In this document: piece by piece, positions 7,291-14,547 of the stretch
How the letters are laid out: each line of letters opens with the position of its first letter
Numbering within the stretch: position 1 is the stretch's first letter
Origin: an uncultured Clostridium sp.
Lineage (GTDB): Bacteria; Bacillota; Clostridia; TANB77; CAG-508
DNA length: 18,328 nt
Assembly: GCA_947062645.1 (NCBI GenBank)
Contig: CAMSQT010000009.1
Span: 1 to 18,328 of the forward strand
Reading direction: 5' to 3'
The notes under the pieces: model-generated
Seen by the model: only the letters and a program-made list of their open reading frames with translations
Database searches by the model: none
What the model was told of the DNA's origin: nothing
Translations under genes and position numbers: made by a program

Positions 7291-7305
7291 TATACTACTG
7301 TTTTT
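7280..7305. terminator. Bidirectional terminator
   Basis: AAAAACAGTAG, loop TATA, CTACTGTTTTT: an 11-bp stem that includes the stop codon of the gene at 7051 and also serves glmS on the other strand. Confidence 0.85.
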
Positions 7306-7311
7306 CCTTTT

Positions 7312-9150
7312 TTATTCCACTGTAACTGATTTTGCAAGATTTCTAGGCTTATCAACATCTAAGCCCTTTTCCTTTGAAATATAGTAAGAAAACAATTGCA
7401 AAGGAATAATAGACAAGATAGGAGAAATAAAAGGATTTGTCTCAGGAATTTTTATTGTCATATCAAACCTATCAGCATCTATATCTTGATTGGTAATTAC
7501 TAGAGTCTTAGCACCACGAGTAACCACCTCTTGAATATTACTAACTGTTTTTTCCACCAAAGTAGGATCTGTCATAATACTAATTACTGTAATATCATTT
7601 TCAATCAAAGCAATTGGTCCATGTTTTAATTCTCCAGCAGGGTAGCTTTCAGAATGAATATAAGAAATTTCCTTCAATTTTAAAGAACCTTCTCTTGCAA
7701 CCGTTTCGTCAATTCCTCTACCAAGGAAGAAAATATCTTTTTCTTGATAAACTTTTTTAGAAAAGTCTTGAATTGACTTTGACAAATCTAAGGTTTCTTC
7801 CACTTTTGCTGGTAATGCCATAATATCTTTTTTTAGTTGGCTTAAAGCATCTGTATTTCTTTCTAAAATTTCGGCAAAGTAAATAGCCAAAATCGTAATT
7901 AGCATAACTTGAGAAGTATACGCTTTGGTAGAAGCTACTGCTATTTCAGGTCCAGCATGGGTATAAATAGAATAGTCAGCTTCTCTTGTAATAGAACTTC
8001 CAATTACATTACTAATAGCAAGAGTTTTAGCCTTTTTTTCTTTACACAATTTTAAAGCAGCAATCGTATCTGCCGTTTCACCAGATTGGGAAATAAAAAT
8101 ACATAAAGTATTTTCGTCCACTAATGGGTCACGATAACGAAACTCAGAAGCAACATCAACTTCAGTTGTTATATGGCAAAGCTTTTCAATGGCATTTTTT
8201 CCTACTAAACCTGCATACATAGCTGTACCACAAGCAACAATATAAATTTTATTTATGCTAGATAAATATTCTTTTGTAAAATTCAATTCGTCAAATTCAC
8301 ATTTAGAAGCTTCATTAAACTTAGCTCCCATTGTTTCACGAATAGCAGTTGGTTGCTCATAGATTTCTTTTAGCATAAAATCTTCATAACCATCTTTTTC
8401 TGCACCAGTAGCATTCCATTCAATTGTTTGAGAATCTTTTTGAATAGGATTTAATTCCATATCATAAAAAGATACTTGTTTTCTTTCTAAAACAGCTAGT
8501 TCTAAGTCGTCTAATAAATAGAAGTTTCTGGTAAAAGAAAGAATAGCTGGAATATCAGAAGAAATGTAATTTTCTCCTTCTCCTTTTCCAATTACAAGAG
8601 GGCTATCTTTTCTTGTTACAATCATTAAATCTTTACAATCTTTACAGATAATTTCAATAGCATAACTTCCTTTAAAATCGCTACACGCATTTTTTACAGC
8701 GCGTAAGAATTTTTGGCTATCATTTTGATTATCCTTATTATAGTAGTAATGAACTAAATTTGGGATTACTTCTGTATCGGTTTGAGAATAGAAAGTATAG
8801 CCATTATCCATTAAAAATTTTCTTAATTCATGATAATTTTCAATAATTCCATTATGAACAACGCTAAAAGTTTTGCTATTATCCATATGAGGGTGAGAAT
8901 TTTCTTTAGCTGGTTTTCCATGAGTTGCCCATCTAGTATGAGCAATACCAATTGTACCGCTTAAGTCGTCAATCCCCTCCAAGTCATATAAATTTTTTAC
9001 TCTTCCTTTATCTTTCATTAAAGAAAGACAATCACTTTCAATAGTTGAAATACCAGCTGAGTCATAGCCTCTGTATTCCAATCGAATTAGCCCATTAATC
9101 AAAATAGGGCTTGCTTTTTGGTGTCCTATGTAACCTACAATTCCACACAT
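7312..9150 (-). CDS. glmS: Glutamine--fructose-6-phosphate aminotransferase (isomerizing)
   Basis: 612 residues, full length. GlmS makes glucosamine-6-phosphate from fructose-6-phosphate and glutamine, the first step to UDP-GlcNAc and cell wall. The N-terminal glutaminase begins MCGIVGYIG with nucleophile Cys2 and carries HTRWATHG (71-78) and NGIIENY (100-106). Two SIS sugar-isomerase domains follow: VACGTAMYAG (305-314) and SQSGETADT (353-361) in the first, and a second from about residue 455 with SYPAGELKHGP. The C-terminus PRNLAKSVTVE is the conserved end that forms part of the isomerase site. The AGGAGG ribosome binding site is about ten bases ahead of the ATG. Its leader carries a glmS ribozyme, so its mRNA is destroyed when the product accumulates. 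It has no in-frame CGG. Confidence 0.97.
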   Translation of the reverse strand: MCGIVGYIGHQKASPILINGLIRLEYRGYDSAGISTIESDCLSLMKDKGRVKNLYDLEGIDDLSGTIGIAHTRWATHGKPAKENSHPHMDNSKTFSVVHNGIIENYHELRKFLMDNGYTFYSQTDTEVIPNLVHYYYNKDNQNDSQKFLRAVKNACSDFKGSYAIEIICKDCKDLMIVTRKDSPLVIGKGEGENYISSDIPAILSFTRNFYLLDDLELAVLERKQVSFYDMELNPIQKDSQTIEWNATGAEKDGYEDFMLKEIYEQPTAIRETMGAKFNEASKCEFDELNFTKEYLSSINKIYIVACGTAMYAGLVGKNAIEKLCHITTEVDVASEFRYRDPLVDENTLCIFISQSGETADTIAALKLCKEKKAKTLAISNVIGSSITREADYSIYTHAGPEIAVASTKAYTSQVMLITILAIYFAEILERNTDALSQLKKDIMALPAKVEETLDLSKSIQDFSKKVYQEKDIFFLGRGIDETVAREGSLKLKEISYIHSESYPAGELKHGPIALIENDITVISIMTDPTLVEKTVSNIQEVVTRGAKTLVITNQDIDADRFDMTIKIPETNPFISPILSIIPLQLFSYYISKEKGLDVDKPRNLAKSVTVE

Positions 9151-9200
9151 ATTTTAATCCTCCTAAAAATTAATTTCTGGAATTAAAGGTATGCAAAATA

Positions 9201-9349
9201 GGCTTAATATATTAATCTTTGTTACAATATCACTATTGCTTTTTTGATTAATACTATGACTTTAAGCAAAAGCCACTAAGGCATCCGCCGATTGTTTCGA
9301 TCACCTTAGACCTCGTCAACACTTTTACTATAAAAAGTGTTCAGGCGCT
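9201..9349 (-). ncRNA. glmS ribozyme (self-cleaving riboswitch)
   Basis: On the minus strand the leader reads TATA|GCGCCTGAACAC, then GTGTTGACGAGG, CTAAGG, ATCGAAACAATCGGCGG and ATGCCTTAG, the conserved core of the glmS ribozyme. Cleavage is expected between A at 9349 and G at 9348. P2 is the AACACTTTT/AAAAGTGTT stem. CTAAGG/CCTTAG closes the next domain. The 3' part folds from GGCTT through ATTAATC/GATTAAT and CAATA/TATTG to AAGCC at 9201. Glucosamine-6-phosphate acts as coenzyme for cleavage, and the cut transcript is then degraded, giving feedback control of glmS. Confidence 0.95.
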
Positions 9350-9413
9350 ATATTTTTATAAAACAAACTCCTTTCTTTAAAATGTTTTTGCAATTCCTTC
9401 AATTTACATTATT

Positions 9414-9442
9414 ATATTACACTAAAAATAAAAAAGTGACAA
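9414..9442 (-). promoter_or_regulatory. Promoter of the glmS transcript
   Basis: Minus strand: TTGTCA, 17 bases, TAATAT. Transcription would start about 58 bases before the ribozyme cleavage site. Confidence 0.6.
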
Positions 9443-9470
9443 GTGGTAATCAAAAAAAATTTAAGTATTG

Positions 9471-9499
9471 TTGAATAAAACAATAAATTAAGATATAAT
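9471..9499 (+). promoter_or_regulatory. Promoter of the nucleosidase gene
   Basis: TTGAAT, 17 bases, TATAAT, divergent from the glmS promoter. Confidence 0.65.
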
Positions 9500-9516
9500 A
9501 AAGCCAAGAATAAAAC

Positions 9517-9547
9517 GATGTTTTTTTGCCCCGTCCCAAAAAACATC
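9517..9547 (+). repeat. Leader hairpin ahead of the nucleosidase gene
   Basis: GATGTTTTTT (9517-9526) and AAAAAACATC (9538-9547) form a 10-bp stem with loop TGCCCCGTCCC. It lies between promoter and ribosome binding site. The loop holds CCCCGTCC, the complement of the GGACGG core seen at 2573-2643. Confidence 0.5.
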
Positions 9548-9562
9548 CAAAAGGAGGAAGCT

Positions 9563-10255
9563 ATGAAAGAAATTGGAATTATTGTTGCAATGGATGAAGA
9601 AAGAGAAGCCATCCAAAATATAATGACAGAAGTAGAAATTGAACAAATTTACAATTTGCGATTTTTAAAAGGAAAAATCCAAGGAAAAGCTTGTATTGTG
9701 GCTAAAAGCGGAATAGGAAAAGTAAATGCAGCAAGAACCACACAAGTAATGCTTCAAAAATATGATGTACAATATGTGATAAATTTAGGAGCAGGAGGCT
9801 CTATTAATGGAATGTTAAACATAGGAGATGTATTAATTGCCAAAGAAGTTGTTCAACATGACTTTGACATTACTGCCTTTGGTCATAGCAAAGGTTACAT
9901 CACAGGAGTTGGAAATAGTATTATTTGTGATAGAGAATTAGTAAGTGAAATAGAGCAAATCATTCAATCCATACCAGAGCGAAGCTATCAAATAAAATTA
10001 GGAGTAATAGCGACCGGAGATATTTTTTGTACAGAAATGTGGATGAAGGATAAAATTCGTGCTAAATTTAATGCTGATGTAGTTGATATGGAGTGTGCAG
10101 CAATTGGACAAGTATGTTATTTGGATAATGTACCATTTATGGTGATTCGAGCGATTTCTGATACACCAAATGGTAGAAATGCTTCTACATTTGATGAGAA
10201 TTTGAAGCTTGCTTCTAAAAGATGTGCTAATATCTTGAAGGAATTTTTAGTATAG
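9563..10255 (+). CDS. mtnN: 5'-methylthioadenosine/S-adenosylhomocysteine nucleosidase
   Basis: 230 residues from ATG 9563, which has a perfect AAGGAGG six bases upstream; the longer frame from 9518 starts inside the leader hairpin and has no ribosome binding site. The enzyme cleaves the glycosidic bond of methylthioadenosine and adenosylhomocysteine, releasing adenine in methionine salvage and removing products of SAM-dependent reactions. Landmarks of the family are AMDEEREAI with Glu12, SGIGKVNAA (49-57), NLGAGGS (74-80), VVDMECAA with Glu177 (ribose binding), and IRAISD with catalytic Asp200. These equal Glu12, Glu174 and Asp197 of the E. coli enzyme. It is a single-gene unit with its own promoter and terminator. 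It has no in-frame CGG. Confidence 0.93.
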   Translation: MKEIGIIVAMDEEREAIQNIMTEVEIEQIYNLRFLKGKIQGKACIVAKSGIGKVNAARTTQVMLQKYDVQYVINLGAGGSINGMLNIGDVLIAKEVVQHDFDITAFGHSKGYITGVGNSIICDRELVSEIEQIIQSIPERSYQIKLGVIATGDIFCTEMWMKDKIRAKFNADVVDMECAAIGQVCYLDNVPFMVIRAISDTPNGRNASTFDENLKLASKRCANILKEFLV

Positions 10256-10257
10256 GA

Positions 10258-10294
10258 AAAATTGCCAAAAGGGACGAACCTTTTTGGCAATTTT
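10258..10294 (+). terminator. Terminator of mtnN, long hairpin
   Basis: AAAATTGCCAAAA (10258-10270) pairs perfectly with TTTTGGCAATTTT (10282-10294). The loop GGGACGAACCT resembles the GGGACGGTTC core at 2573-2643, so it may belong to the same repeat family. Confidence 0.8.
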
Positions 10295-10305
10295 CTTAAC
10301 TAATT

Positions 10306-10335
10306 TTGTATAAAACCCCAAAAATAGTGCATAAT
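10306..10335 (+). promoter_or_regulatory. Promoter of the dehydrogenase-like gene
   Basis: TTGTAT, 18 bases, CATAAT, 25 bases ahead of the ATG at 10361. Confidence 0.5.
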
Positions 10336-10360
10336 CTAAAAGAAGAAGGGAGAGATTAAA

Positions 10361-11425
10361 ATGAGTGAAAAGATTAAAGTAGTACAATATGGAGCAGGAA
10401 AAATGAGCGTATATACCATGCGATATGTTTACGAAAAAGGAGGAGAAATAGTAGGAGCAATTGACGTTAATCCAGATGTCATAGGAAAAGACATTGGAGA
10501 AATTATGGGGACTGAAAATAAAAACGTAAAGGTAGTTTCTTTAGAAGAAGCAGAAAATATGCTAAAAGAAACAAAACCAGATATAGCAATTGTTACCACT
10601 ATGAGTTTAATTAGTGACGTAGAAGATGCTTTAATGTTATGTGCCAAATTAGGAATTAATGCGATTACTACTTGTGAGGAAGCATTTTATCCAATGAATT
10701 CTAATCCTAGCATAACGAAAAAAATAGACGAAATGGCAAAGAAAACAGGATGTACCATAACAGGAAGTGGCTATCAAGATATTTACTGGGGACAACTAAT
10801 TTCTAGTATAGCAGGATCTACACAAAGCATAAAAAAAATAAAAGGTAGTTCAAGCTATAATGTAGAAGACTATGGAATTGCTCTAGCAAAAGCTCATGGT
10901 GCAGGATTATCTTTAGAAGAATTTGATAAGCAAGTAGCATCTGTTGATAGGATTACAAACGAAGAAAGACAAGCTATGATAGAAAAAGGTGAATATTTGC
11001 CATCTTATATGTGGAATGTAAATGGTTGGTTATGTGCAAAACTAGGCTTGACAGTAAAAAGTCAAACGCAAAAAACAGTACCACAAACCCATACACAAGA
11101 TATTGAGTCTTCTACTTTAGGAATGACAGTAAAGGCGGGTATGGCAACGGGTATGAGTGCAGTTGTTACGACTGAAACCGAAGAAGGAATTACCATTGAA
11201 AGTGAATGTATTGGAAAAGTGTATGCAAATGAGGATTTTGATAAAAATGAATGGACGGTTATAGGTGAGCCAGAAACTACCTTAGTAATTAATAGACCAG
11301 CTACTGTGGAACTAACTTGTGCGACAGTTGTTAATAGAATTCCTGATGTAATAGGGGCAAATCCTGGTTATGTACCAACGGAAAGTATAGGAGAATTAAA
11401 TTATAAAATGAGAATAGAAAAATAA
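10361..11425 (+). CDS. 2,4-diaminopentanoate dehydrogenase-like NAD(P)-dependent oxidoreductase
   Basis: 354 residues. The N-terminus IKVVQYGAGKMS (5-16) is a Rossmann dinucleotide-binding motif, followed by the strand EIVGAIDVNPDVIGKDIGEI, the dihydrodipicolinate-reductase-like arrangement. The whole sequence, ending with RPATVELTCATVVNRIPDVIGANPGYV, looks like the amine dehydrogenases of clostridial ornithine fermentation (Ord, 2,4-diaminopentanoate dehydrogenase). That enzyme oxidatively deaminates 2,4-diaminopentanoate to 2-amino-4-oxopentanoate. The partner genes of that pathway (ornithine aminomutase oraS/oraE, thiolase ortA/ortB) are not here; the gene is alone between two terminators. 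The true substrate may therefore differ. The ribosome binding site is GGGAGA, and the start is unambiguous. It has no in-frame CGG. Confidence 0.65.
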   Translation: MSEKIKVVQYGAGKMSVYTMRYVYEKGGEIVGAIDVNPDVIGKDIGEIMGTENKNVKVVSLEEAENMLKETKPDIAIVTTMSLISDVEDALMLCAKLGINAITTCEEAFYPMNSNPSITKKIDEMAKKTGCTITGSGYQDIYWGQLISSIAGSTQSIKKIKGSSSYNVEDYGIALAKAHGAGLSLEEFDKQVASVDRITNEERQAMIEKGEYLPSYMWNVNGWLCAKLGLTVKSQTQKTVPQTHTQDIESSTLGMTVKAGMATGMSAVVTTETEEGITIESECIGKVYANEDFDKNEWTVIGEPETTLVINRPATVELTCATVVNRIPDVIGANPGYVPTESIGELNYKMRIEK

Positions 11426-11432
11426 TGCAAAT

Positions 11433-11457
11433 AAAAAAGCCTGTAAAAGGCTTTTTT
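11433..11457. terminator. Bidirectional terminator between oxidoreductase and tRNA-Met
   Basis: AAAAAAGCC, loop TGTAAAA, GGCTTTTTT. It abuts the CCA end of the tRNA on the minus strand. Confidence 0.85.
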
Positions 11458-11534
11458 TGGTAGCGAAGATGTGATTCGAACACATGACCCTTCGGGTATG
11501 AACCGAATGCTCTAGCCAACTGAGCTACTTCGCC
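11458..11534 (-). tRNA. tRNA-Met (CAT), elongator type
   Basis: 77 nt with encoded CCA. The acceptor arm is GGCGAAG/CTTCGCT with a first G-U pair. The D arm includes AGCTCAGTTGGCTAGAGC. The anticodon stem is TTCGG/CCGAA around TTCATAC, giving anticodon CAT. The T arm is ATGTG/CACAT around TTCGAAT. The G1-U72 pair and the D-loop match Firmicutes elongator tRNA-Met rather than initiator (which has unpaired C1) or the Ile-CAT type. It is the only tRNA in the window. Confidence 0.93.
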
Positions 11535-11555
11535 ATATTTGCTTAGGCGTTATCT

Positions 11556-11584
11556 ATTATAAAGGTAGTTTTACCATTTGTCAA
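11556..11584 (-). promoter_or_regulatory. Consensus promoter of tRNA-Met
   Basis: Minus strand: TTGACA, 17 bases, TATAAT, about 22 bases before the mature 5' end. The -35 box touches the terminator of the gene upstream. Confidence 0.85.
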
Positions 11585-11625
11585 GATAAAAATACAAGAA
11601 AATCAAAATTCTTGTATTTTATCTT
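11584..11625 (-). terminator. Terminator of the gene at 11619-11975
   Basis: AGATAAAAATACAAGAA and TTCTTGTATTTTATCT form a long stem with one bulged A. The stop codon of the gene is inside the first arm on the minus strand. Confidence 0.65.
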
Positions 11626-11975
11626 GTTTTTTCAATATCAGCGTCAGAAATATTTCGTTCAATTGCTTCTGCTTCCTTTGTTCTATTTTGAACTTTATTT
11701 TTGATATCTTTTTGGAAAGTTCCATTATTTTCGGTATTATTATGAGCCGTTGTTGTGTTACCAGCTAATTCGGTAGTTGGTACTACAATGTTATCAGCTT
11801 CTTTTCGAGCCTTTTTTAGGTCACTAATAACTTCGGGAGGTTCTGGATATTTTCCAATGTCATCTTCTATGTTCTCATCTGGCTTAAAAAATGTACTTGC
11901 TACCTCTCCAGTTTTTACTTTTTCATTAGAAAGTATTTCTTTGCTATTTTCTAATTCTTCTTTATCTTCCTTCAT
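11619..11975 (-). CDS. Small hydrophilic, probably disordered protein of unknown function
   Basis: 118 residues, very rich in Glu, Asp, Lys, Asn and Thr, with no hydrophobic segment and no Cys or Trp. The first half is acidic (EDKEELENSKEILSNE); the middle has a Pro-rich spot (KYPEPPEVI) and an Asn/Thr-rich stretch (TTTAHNNTENNG). The pattern suggests an unstructured protein or a linker-type segment. I do not recognise a family. It is probably real: GAGGTG ribosome binding site, a promoter at the expected distance and a terminator overlapping its stop. It lies immediately upstream of the tRNA-Met gene on the same strand. Confidence 0.55.
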   Translation of the reverse strand: MKEDKEELENSKEILSNEKVKTGEVASTFFKPDENIEDDIGKYPEPPEVISDLKKARKEADNIVVPTTELAGNTTTAHNNTENNGTFQKDIKNKVQNRTKEAEAIERNISDADIEKTR

Positions 11976-12004
11976 ATTTCACCTCAAAAATTTAATACAT
12001 TCTT

Positions 12005-12034
12005 ATTATAACACGAAATAACTGGAAAAATCAA
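12005..12034 (-). promoter_or_regulatory. Promoter of the small gene at 11619-11975
   Basis: Minus strand: TTGATT, 18 bases, TATAAT. Confidence 0.6.
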
Positions 12035-12087
12035 GCTGTTTTTCTAAGTATTTTCTTATTGTTGATTTCAGTTTTTCTAGCATATTT

Positions 12088-12117
12088 TACGAAAAGACCA
12101 AAAATTGATACGAAAAA
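12088..12117 (+). promoter_or_regulatory. Direct repeat, possible AgrA/LytTR binding site upstream of agrB
   Basis: TACGAAAAG (12088-12096) and TACGAAAAA (12109-12117) are 9-bp direct repeats separated by exactly 12 bases, i.e. two helix turns start to start. This is the geometry bound by LytTR-type regulators such as AgrA. A -10-like TATAAA lies about 22 bases downstream (12140). An inverted copy, TTTTTTTCGT, occurs at 12171-12180. The sequence does not match the S. aureus AgrA consensus, and the region is AT-rich. Confidence 0.35.
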
Positions 12118-12265
12118 ATATAAAAACATATTAGTTTTTATAAATAATGCTGTTTTAAAAAACTTCTATATTTTTTTCGTGAATTAAAAATGGCGTTTTA
12201 TAAAAGAAATGAAAAAAGAAAAGTTTTGGATGGTAAAATCGCAATTGTGAAAATGAGGTGAGGAA

Positions 12266-12892
12266 ATGATAGATAAAATCTGTATGTTTCTGACCAATCG
12301 AATTAGAAAAGAAATGCCAGAAATAGACGACGAAAAGGCAGAGGTAATTAATTATGGACTTCAAAATATTATAGGAGAAATTCCTAAGATATTTATAGTA
12401 GCAATAATAGCCTATTTATTGGGGATTTGGAAAGAAACCTTATTAACACTGTTATTGATAATACCTTATAAAAATGCTTCTGGAGGAATCCATTTAAAAA
12501 CACATTTAGGATGTATCTTAGCAACAACAACATTTTATTGTGCTATACCAGCACTTGCCAAATTAATTATACTACCAATAGTATGGAAATATATTATAAT
12601 AGTAACTTTGTGGCTATTTGGAATGTACATGATTAAATTATATGCACCAGCTGATACAGAAAATTTACCAATTTTAAGAAAAAAAGATAGAAGAAAGCAA
12701 CAAATTATTTCTTATGTTACATTTACAATTGGACTAATAATAGCAGGGATAATAGAATATAATATTGTTTCTAATATCATAATATTGGGATATTTTTTAC
12801 AAAGTTTAATGATTACAAAATTAGCTTATCGATTAACAAATAATAAATATGGATATGAAGTATATGGTAATACTTCAACTCAAAATGTTTAA
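12266..12892 (+). CDS. agrB: AgrB, membrane endopeptidase processing the AgrD signal peptide
   Basis: 208 residues with about six membrane segments. AgrB is a cysteine protease in the membrane that cuts the C-terminal tail of AgrD and joins the new end to a Cys as a (thio)lactone. The catalytic pair is His76 (NASGGIHLKTH) and Cys83 (LGCILATT), the same spacing as His77/Cys84 of S. aureus AgrB. The conserved YAPADTENLPI follows in the second half. ATG 12266 has a GAGGTGAGG ribosome binding site. agrD begins 69 bases downstream in the same orientation, so the two should be co-transcribed. The receptor genes are on the opposite strand and converge on them. Confidence 0.92.
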   Translation: MIDKICMFLTNRIRKEMPEIDDEKAEVINYGLQNIIGEIPKIFIVAIIAYLLGIWKETLLTLLLIIPYKNASGGIHLKTHLGCILATTTFYCAIPALAKLIILPIVWKYIIIVTLWLFGMYMIKLYAPADTENLPILRKKDRRKQQIISYVTFTIGLIIAGIIEYNIVSNIIILGYFLQSLMITKLAYRLTNNKYGYEVYGNTSTQNV

Positions 12893-12961
12893 TATGATAG
12901 CATAGACCGGTAATGCTTTTATATTATATAGAAATTACTAAGTAAGAAGGGATGAGTTAGT

Positions 12962-13081
12962 ATGTTAAAATTTTTAGCTAAAGCAGCAGAAAAATATGCA
13001 AAATCAACCAATACAGCTTGTGCATTAATATGGGTATGGCATCAACCAAAAATGCCAGCAAGTTTAATCAAAAAAGATTAA
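12962..13081 (+). CDS. agrD: AgrD-like cyclic peptide autoinducer precursor
   Basis: 39 residues. It has the three AgrD parts: an amphipathic Lys-rich leader helix (MLKFLAKAAEKYAKS), a core with a single Cys20 (NTACALIWVW), and a recognition tail HQPKMPASLIKKD. The HQPKxP tail is like that of clostridial and Listeria AgrD (e.g. YEPKSP after the Listeria core). In those peptides the residue just before this tail is the last residue of a five-member ring. Here that residue is Trp26, six after Cys20, implying a seven-member ring Cys-Ala-Leu-Ile-Trp-Val-Trp. A five-member ring ending at Trp24 would need a different cut site. The ribosome binding site is GAAGGGATGAG. It is immediately downstream of agrB. 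Confidence 0.88.
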   Translation: MLKFLAKAAEKYAKSTNTACALIWVWHQPKMPASLIKKD

Positions 13082-13083
13082 TT

Positions 13084-13143
13084 ATGAAAATTATATTGGT
13101 AAAAGTAGGACGAAAAATTATTTTTGCCAATGATGTAACTTAA
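13084..13143 (+). CDS. Very short ORF directly after agrD
   Basis: MKIILVKVGRKIIFANDVT, starting two bases after the agrD stop. It lacks a clear ribosome binding site other than translational coupling to agrD. The text resembles the first strand pair of a LytTR DNA-binding domain, so it could be a relic of a response regulator that once followed agrD; equally it may be chance. No function is proposed. Confidence 0.2.
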   Translation: MKIILVKVGRKIIFANDVT

Positions 13144-13163
13144 AAGTTATATTTATACAATCC

Positions 13164-13200
13164 AACCAAAAAACAGCTTTTAAAAAGCTGTTTTTTGGTT
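13164..13200. terminator. Bidirectional terminator between agrBD and agrAC
   Basis: AACCAAAAAACAGCTT (13164-13179), five-base loop, AAGCTGTTTTTTGGTT (13185-13200): a 16-bp perfect stem with T/A runs, serving both convergent transcripts. Confidence 0.85.
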
Positions 13201-13201
13201 T

Positions 13202-14547
13202 TTAATAAAGTTCTAATTGTTGAGAGAAGAACTTATCATTTTTAGAGGTAAATAAATTAGTATTATTGTTTTTCTTAATAATTTTTCTAACTTCCCATAA
13301 ACCTAATCCGAGTGTGATTTTCTTTTTCCGTAATTCCTTTTTCAAATATTTTTTCTGTATTAATTTGTTTATTAGGATAGGTGTTTTCAATAATAATTAA
13401 CTGTCTATGATTTCTTTCTTCTTCTCTAAATGTAATATTAATAATCTTTTCTTTACATTCTTTGCTAGCTTCAATTGCATTATCTAATAATATACCTAAA
13501 ATTCTTGCAAAATCATATATTCCCATTTTTAAGGTAGTTAAATCTAATAGAAAGGTCATATTTACTTTAATATTTTGTGATTCTGCTTCATTATATTTAC
13601 TAGTAAGTAGGTTATAAATGCCGTGGATTGTTAATGATTTCAGGATTTAATAAGTATAAATTGTTAACTCTTTGGCAATCATCTTCTAGTTGGATATAAT
13701 AACTTTTTAAACCTTCCATGTCATTTGTTCTTATATAACCACCAATAGTTGTTACAATATTATCAAAGTCATGTTTGAATCCACGAACATTATCATGTAA
13801 AATGTGTAAAGTATTATTATATTCTTCTGCACTTTCTAGTTTTCTAGTAGTTAGAGTTAATTTCATAACTCTAGTTAGACTATATAGACTTAAACAAAAA
13901 TAAGCTAATAAAATAACAAAACTTAAGAAAGTAATTATTATAGGTAAAATATCAATATAGTAAAAGATTATAACAGATTGAAGTATAAATGTTGTAATAC
14001 TTAAAATAAAACTACCTATTATTGAGCGTTTAGTTTTTTTATCGATATCATCAACAAAGTTAATTCTTATGTTGTAATTTTTTATTATCATAATTATTGC
14101 AAATACTAGAGTATACATTAGAAATAGGTATAATAACCTATAAATAGGAACAGTATCTATCCCAACAGAAGTTATATTCATTAATGTTAAAAGAGGATTA
14201 GATATTAACGTTCCAATCAATGCAAAAACAAGAGAAGAAGTCATAATTGATACGGAACTTTTCAATAAAGATATCTTAAAGATATAATGACTAAATATAA
14301 TCATTATTATATAGTTGAAAAGTATAAAAAATAAGTGAGGAAGTATATACATTGCAACAATACCAATTAAAGGTATTGAAATACTATATATTAATTTTTG
14401 CTTTTTTGTAGATTGAATATTTAAAAATGTACTAAACAAAGTCATTATTAGATAGTTTTCTATAAAAGTTGCTAACATCATAATAACATTTACTAATTCT
14501 TCATTCGGCGTACTTAACGCCATCCAAATATTATTCAAAATTTCCAT
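13202..14547 (-). CDS. agrC: AgrC-like sensor histidine kinase, needs two +1 shifts at CGG
   Basis: In frame 0 the gene stops after 311 residues, and two shorter frames continue it. Skipping one C at CGG 13623-13621 and one at CGG 13310-13308 gives a single 447-residue protein, the normal AgrC size. Residues 20-225 form six or seven membrane helices that would sense the AgrD peptide. Then come the phosphoacceptor box RGFKHDFDN with His259, and NNPGIYNLLTSKYNEAESQ across the first junction. The N box is ILGILLDNAIEAS, followed by FEKGITEKENHTGLGLWEV across the second junction, where GLGL is the ATP-lid glycine box. No other damage is seen. It overlaps the end of agrA by 17 bases (translational coupling). 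It is either recoded in translation or a pseudogene with two identical-type lesions. Confidence 0.85.
13308..13310 (-). other. +1 frameshift site 3 (CGG in agrC, ATP-lid box)
   Basis: In the frame set by site 2, the codons are CAC-ACT-CGG-ATT and lead to a stop nine residues on. CAC-ACT-(C)-GGA-TTA-GGT-TTA gives HTGLGL, the G2 box of HATPase domains, in which this Gly is essentially invariant. Confidence 0.85.
13621..13623 (-). other. +1 frameshift site 2 (CGG in agrC, after the dimerisation helix)
   Basis: CCA-CGG-CAT-TTA-TAA in frame 0 (codon 309). CCA-(C)-GGC-ATT-TAT restores NPGIYNLLTSKY, matching the NPxIxxLLxSKY region of AgrC kinases. Confidence 0.85.

Noticed and set aside
9518..9562. 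Upstream ATG for the nucleosidase
   Set aside because: It lies in the leader hairpin with no ribosome binding site. ATG 9563 has a perfect AAGGAGG and gives the normal family N-terminus.
13202..13559. Two independent small genes at 13287-13559 and 13202-13390 on the minus strand
   Set aside because: They are the ATP-binding half of agrC in shifted frames; the N box and GLGL box join without gap.
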